From positions 2,418,001 through 2,482,000 of the forward strand of contig NZ_CP157276.1 in the NCBI RefSeq assembly GCF_040024445.1: a stretch of 64,000 bases of DNA. The letters run 5' to 3'. Each line of letters begins with the position of its first letter. The stretch's first letter is position 1. The stretch comes from Prescottella soli (GTDB lineage: Bacteria; Actinomycetota; Actinomycetes; Mycobacteriales; Mycobacteriaceae). The position numbers and the translations under genes are program-made. The notes beneath the pieces are model-generated. The model searched no databases. It was given only the letters and a program-made list of their open reading frames with translations, and was not told where the DNA came from. This document shows, one piece after another, positions 60,641 to 64,000 of this stretch.

Positions 60641-62167
60641 TCAACGCAGATAACCGTGGTGCGCAACGGGCTCGACGGCATCGTCCCGCACACTCGTGTT
60701 CAGCCCGTGGATCAGGATGTTCCGCAGCTCCCGCGGGTCGATGATGTCGTCGTAGAACAGCGTCTGCGCCAGCGCCCACGGGCCGGACGCCTCGTTCTCG
60801 ACCAGCGCGCGCCGGGTCTCGTCGTCCTCCTTCGCGGTGCGCCCTCCGACGTCCGCGGGGATGCCACCGAGGGTGACGGCGGGGAACGCGAGCGTCATCG
60901 TCTGGTTGTCGTAGGGGTTCATGCCCATCACCGAACTGCCGAACCCGAACGCCTTGCGCACCGTCACATGGAACTTGGGGGTCCGCAGCCGGTGCTGCGC
61001 CGCGAACATCCGCGCGCTGGCCTTGAGGATGCCCGCCTTCTCGGATCCACTGCCCGCCATCACACCCGGGTTGTCCGCGAGGAACAGCACCGGCAGATGG
61101 AAGGCGCCCGCCAACTGGAGGAAGGCCGCGGCCTTGTCGGCGGCCGCCACCGTCACGGCGCCCGCCATCACCGTCGGCTGGTTCGCGACGACGGCGACCG
61201 AATGCCCACCTATCCGAGTCAGTGCGGTGATGATCGACGTCCCGTAGCTCGGCTGGATCTCGGTGACGGTGCCGGCATCGGCCAACGCGCCGAGCATCAC
61301 CCGCATGTCGTACGGGCGCTTCTGGTTCACCGGAATCAGATCGAGCAACTCGGGTAGGTGCCGTTCCCCCACGTCGTGGTTGCCGCCGTCCGGCCCCACC
61401 CACGGCGGGGGCTGCCACGCGCTGCTCGGGAAGTACGACAGATAGCGACGGGCCAGCGCCAGCGCGGCCTCGTCCGACTCGGCGAGATTGTGCGCGACGC
61501 CGGACGTGTCGATCGCGACCTGCGGTCCTCCGAGTGCTTGTTTGTCGACCTGCTCACCCGTGGACGCCGCGACGAGCGGCGGGCCGGCGGTGAACAGCGC
61601 CCCGTGTCCGTCCACCATGATCACGAAATCCGATAGCGGCGCGGCCAGCGCCCCGTGTCCGGCCGACGGCCCCGTGACGATCGTGACGGTGGGCACCAGT
61701 CCCGACAGGTCGGCCATCGCCTGAAGATCGTTGGGCGCCGGTCGGTTCCGTTCCAGCGCGTTGGTCGCGCGATGCCCGGCGCCCTCGAGCAACACCACGA
61801 GCGGCGTCCGGTTCCGCAGCGCGAGCTGGGCCACCCGGGTCCGCTTGGACGCGGCCGCGGTGCCGATCGAGCCGCCCGCGACGGTGAAGTCCTCGGCCCC
61901 GACCATCACCGGGCGGCCGTCGACCGCCCCGGATCCGGCGACGAACGCGTCGGCCGGTATCGCCGGATCGCCTGCGAGCGGGCCCAATTCGACGAACGTC
62001 CCGGGGTCCAGCAAGCCGGCGACGCGGCCGCGGGCGTCCAGCCGCCCGGGCACCCGGTAGCGGGCGACCTTCGCGGCGCCGCCCATCGCGCGGGCGGATT
62101 CCTTCCGCTCGGCGAGTCGTTCGAGAAGCGGCCCCCACTCGGCGCTGTTCCCGGCATCCACCGTCAC
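60641..62167 (-). CDS. Acyl-CoA carboxylase beta subunit (carboxyltransferase)
   Basis: A 508-residue carboxyltransferase of the AccD/PCC-beta family. GGSIGTAAASKRTRVAQLAL and TGPSAGHGALAAPLSD form the N-half oxyanion region; LFLADNPGVMAGSGSEKAG and FGFGSSVMGMNPYDN form the C-half. It transfers CO2 from biotin to an acyl-CoA. No biotin-carboxylase alpha subunit is adjacent. Start GTG 62167 or 62161, behind GAGGAG. 107 nt separate it from the ABC permease on the same strand. Confidence 0.88.
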   Translation of the reverse strand: MTVDAGNSAEWGPLLERLAERKESARAMGGAAKVARYRVPGRLDARGRVAGLLDPGTFVELGPLAGDPAIPADAFVAGSGAVDGRPVMVGAEDFTVAGGSIGTAAASKRTRVAQLALRNRTPLVVLLEGAGHRATNALERNRPAPNDLQAMADLSGLVPTVTIVTGPSAGHGALAAPLSDFVIMVDGHGALFTAGPPLVAASTGEQVDKQALGGPQVAIDTSGVAHNLAESDEAALALARRYLSYFPSSAWQPPPWVGPDGGNHDVGERHLPELLDLIPVNQKRPYDMRVMLGALADAGTVTEIQPSYGTSIITALTRIGGHSVAVVANQPTVMAGAVTVAAADKAAAFLQLAGAFHLPVLFLADNPGVMAGSGSEKAGILKASARMFAAQHRLRTPKFHVTVRKAFGFGSSVMGMNPYDNQTMTLAFPAVTLGGIPADVGGRTAKEDDETRRALVENEASGPWALAQTLFYDDIIDPRELRNILIHGLNTSVRDDAVEPVAHHGYLR

Positions 62168-62274
62168 CGTCTCCTCACCTGCAAAGGACGCGGCGGGCCG
62201 ACGCCCGACGACTGTCCGTGACAGTACGAGGCTGATCGACTCGGCAGCAACAGGAGCTCCCGTCCGGCGACCGA

Positions 62275-63063
62275 TCAGTCGACGTCGAGCCGACGGAACG
62301 CCACCACGGTGGCGGCGGACAGGGCCACCGCGACGGCGGACAGGACGACGAAGGCGGTGACGGACACGCCCTCGACGAGTTGGCCGTCGCCGACCGCGTA
62401 GAAGAACGGGGAGGCGAGCCGCGCGGGCCGGATCCAACTGACAACCGGTGCGAGCGAATTGACGAGGTATGCGGCCGCGGTCACTGACGAGGCCACCCCC
62501 AGCGCGACGCTCCGGCTTCCGGTGAGCGATCCGATCAACATCGCCAGTGCTCCGAAGTCGATGCCCAGCAAGAGAACCGCAATCGTGACGCCGACGAGGG
62601 CGGCCGCGTCGACTCGCAGCCCGAACCCGCGCCCGAGGAACACGCTGATCGCCGTCACCGCCGACACCGGCACCGCGACCAAGCACATGGCGCCGACCTT
62701 CTGGAGCGCGATCCGCGTTCGGGTCAGCGGCAACGACGCGACCAGCCCGAGCGTGCCGTCCTCGTTCTGGCCGGCGATGCACGACGCCCCGTATCCAACG
62801 GTGAGGAGCAGGACGACCAGCGGCAGGAAGTTGGTGTACAGGTTCGCGTTCAGCCATCCGGACGCCGACGTCAGCGATCCCCTGATGCCGAGCAGCGCCG
62901 CGAAGGTGGAGTTCTCGGACATCAGCTTGTCGAGCCCCGTCTCGTGCCGAAACGCCGGGTACAGCGCGACGATCACGAAGGTGTAGGCGGCCATTCCCAG
63001 CGAGAAGCCGATCAGGGAGCGACGGCGCAGCAGGAGGTCGAGTCGGACGAGATCAGTCGCCAT
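62275..63063 (-). CDS. ABC-2 type exporter permease
   Basis: A 262-residue permease with six membrane segments. AAYTFVIVALYPAFR begins helix 1, and IAGQNEDGTLGLVASLPLTRTRI is the typical coupling region of ABC-2 exporters. The start overlaps the ATPase stop by 11 nt, so both are one unit. The exported compound is unknown; drugs or lipids are typical of the class. Confidence 0.88.
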   Translation of the reverse strand: MATDLVRLDLLLRRRSLIGFSLGMAAYTFVIVALYPAFRHETGLDKLMSENSTFAALLGIRGSLTSASGWLNANLYTNFLPLVVLLLTVGYGASCIAGQNEDGTLGLVASLPLTRTRIALQKVGAMCLVAVPVSAVTAISVFLGRGFGLRVDAAALVGVTIAVLLLGIDFGALAMLIGSLTGSRSVALGVASSVTAAAYLVNSLAPVVSWIRPARLASPFFYAVGDGQLVEGVSVTAFVVLSAVAVALSAATVVAFRRLDVD

Positions 63064-63979
63064 CGGATGCCTCCGCGCCCTGCTCGCCGCGGTAGTAGCC
63101 GCGGAACAATTCGTCGAGGTCGGCCCGCCGCGCGGTGATGTCGACGGCGCCCTGGTCGGCCGCCGCGCGCAGCATCGGTGCGACCTCCCCGGTCACCGAC
63201 AGTTCGATCCGCCCGCCGTCACTCGATCGAACCTGGACCCCGTCGAGTCGTTCGAACACGTCCGGTTGCGGGGGCTGCTCGAATCGAAGCTCGATCGTGC
63301 GCGGTGACGTCCGGCGCAGACTCTCGACGCCCGCGGTCACCACCACCCGACCGTCGCGCAGGATGCAGACGCGCTCGACGAGCCGCTGCACCTCGTCCAG
63401 GTCGTGCGACGAGAACAGGATGGTCCGCCCGTCCGCCACCGTTTCGCGTACCAGGTCTGCGAACTCGTCCTGCACGAGCGGGTCGAGCCCGATCGTCGGC
63501 TCGTCCAGGACCAGCAGATCGGGCCGGTGCATGAACGCCATGACGAGACCGATCTTCTGGCGATTCCCCTTCGAGAGAGCGCGGGCCGGCGTGTCGAGCT
63601 CCGCCCCGAACCGCTCCACGAGCTGGTCGCGATATCGCCGGTCCGTCAGTCCCCGGATGCGCGCGAACCGGTCGAGGTGTTGGGCGCCGGTGAGTCCGGG
63701 GTGCAGTGCCAACTCGCCGGGCAGGTATCCGACCCGCTGCAGGATCCGTTCGGCCTCGCGTCCCGGATCGAGGCCGAACACCCGCACCGATCCCGACGTC
63801 GGCCGATACAGGCCGAGGAGAATCCGGATCGTCGTGGTCTTGCCTGCACCGTTCGGCCCGAGGAACCCGAATACTTCCCCCTCGTCGATCCGGAAATCGA
63901 CATCGGTGATCCCTCGCCGAGCTCCGAACCGTCGGGTGAGGTGCTCGACCCGGACCAGCGACGTCGTCGGTGGGGGCAC
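63053..63979 (-). CDS. ABC exporter ATP-binding protein
   Basis: A 308-residue ATPase: Walker A GPNGAGKTT, signature LSKGNRQKIG, Walker B LLVLDEPTIGLDP and switch His in SSHDLDEVQ. A C-terminal extension of about 90 residues follows, as in DrrA/NatA-like exporters. The first start is GTG 63979, close to the window edge, and upstream genes are not visible. It pairs with the ABC-2 permease. Confidence 0.93.
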   Translation of the reverse strand: MPPPTTSLVRVEHLTRRFGARRGITDVDFRIDEGEVFGFLGPNGAGKTTTIRILLGLYRPTSGSVRVFGLDPGREAERILQRVGYLPGELALHPGLTGAQHLDRFARIRGLTDRRYRDQLVERFGAELDTPARALSKGNRQKIGLVMAFMHRPDLLVLDEPTIGLDPLVQDEFADLVRETVADGRTILFSSHDLDEVQRLVERVCILRDGRVVVTAGVESLRRTSPRTIELRFEQPPQPDVFERLDGVQVRSSDGGRIELSVTGEVAPMLRAAADQGAVDITARRADLDELFRGYYRGEQGAEASDGD

Positions 63980-64000
63980 CCTCGGATGATAGTTCCCGCG

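Overview
The window is a high-GC stretch of actinobacterial chromosome, most probably from Rhodococcus or a close relative in the Nocardiaceae/Mycobacteriales. This rests on a WhiB4-type protein, a GlxR/Crp protein nearly identical to the mycobacterial one, frequent GTG starts, -10-only promoters placed 6-7 nt before the start codon (a leaderless pattern), an IdeR-like iron box, and a gene order that follows the M. tuberculosis Rv3670-Rv3683 block. No plasmid, phage, transposase or CRISPR array was seen.

Layout. (1) 1-5112, conserved core: end of an EphE-like hydrolase, MarP-type membrane serine protease, CoA-type NUDIX hydrolase, TlpA-like thioredoxin, endonuclease III, a small membrane protein and GlxR/Crp. 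(2) 5274-15236, accessory catabolic region: an arylformamidase-like hydrolase, a LysR regulator, an MHS transporter and a tight five-gene operon for 3-hydroxyanthranilate ring cleavage and aminomuconate breakdown, then a secreted SGNH hydrolase, a frameshifted alpha/beta hydrolase and a sigma-factor-like remnant. (3) 15248-27380, the core resumes: MBL hydrolase, RidA, a DUF4177-like small protein, two ArsA-type ATPases, WhiB4, PonA2 and a metallophosphoesterase. It is interrupted by a TetR/SDR pair and a small DUF2231/DJ-1/secreted-protein group. (4) 27436-47538, mixed: tRNA-Pro(CGG), an iron-siderophore binding lipoprotein under an IdeR-like box, MepB-like protein, class II cholesterol oxidase, GPH transporter plus PLP decarboxylase, an ArsR-MFS unit with a perfect operator palindrome, FurA-catalase, a second TetR/SDR pair, and a sulfatase/HAD/formylglycine-generating-enzyme operon. 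(5) 47805-64000: a Rieske lipoprotein; an apparent operon of carboxylate-amine ligase, NAGGN-type amidotransferase, S9 peptidase, M20 amidohydrolase and methyltransferase; multicopper oxidase; a frameshifted ClC channel; BrkB-like protein; a SigD/ShbA-like sigma factor; an acyl-CoA carboxyltransferase; and an ABC exporter.

How the genes work together. The 3-hydroxyanthranilate operon should convert a tryptophan/kynurenine or nitrobenzoate intermediate to 2-oxopent-4-enoate; the last steps are not encoded here. The formylglycine-generating enzyme can activate the sulfatase two genes away in the same operon. FurA and catalase are translationally coupled for peroxide response. The ligase/amidotransferase/peptidase cluster (48278-55064) resembles the N-acetylglutaminylglutamine-amide osmolyte system but no dedicated synthetase gene is seen here. 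It is the best candidate in the window for an undescribed small-molecule pathway. Gene functions are from recalled family motifs; no database search was run.
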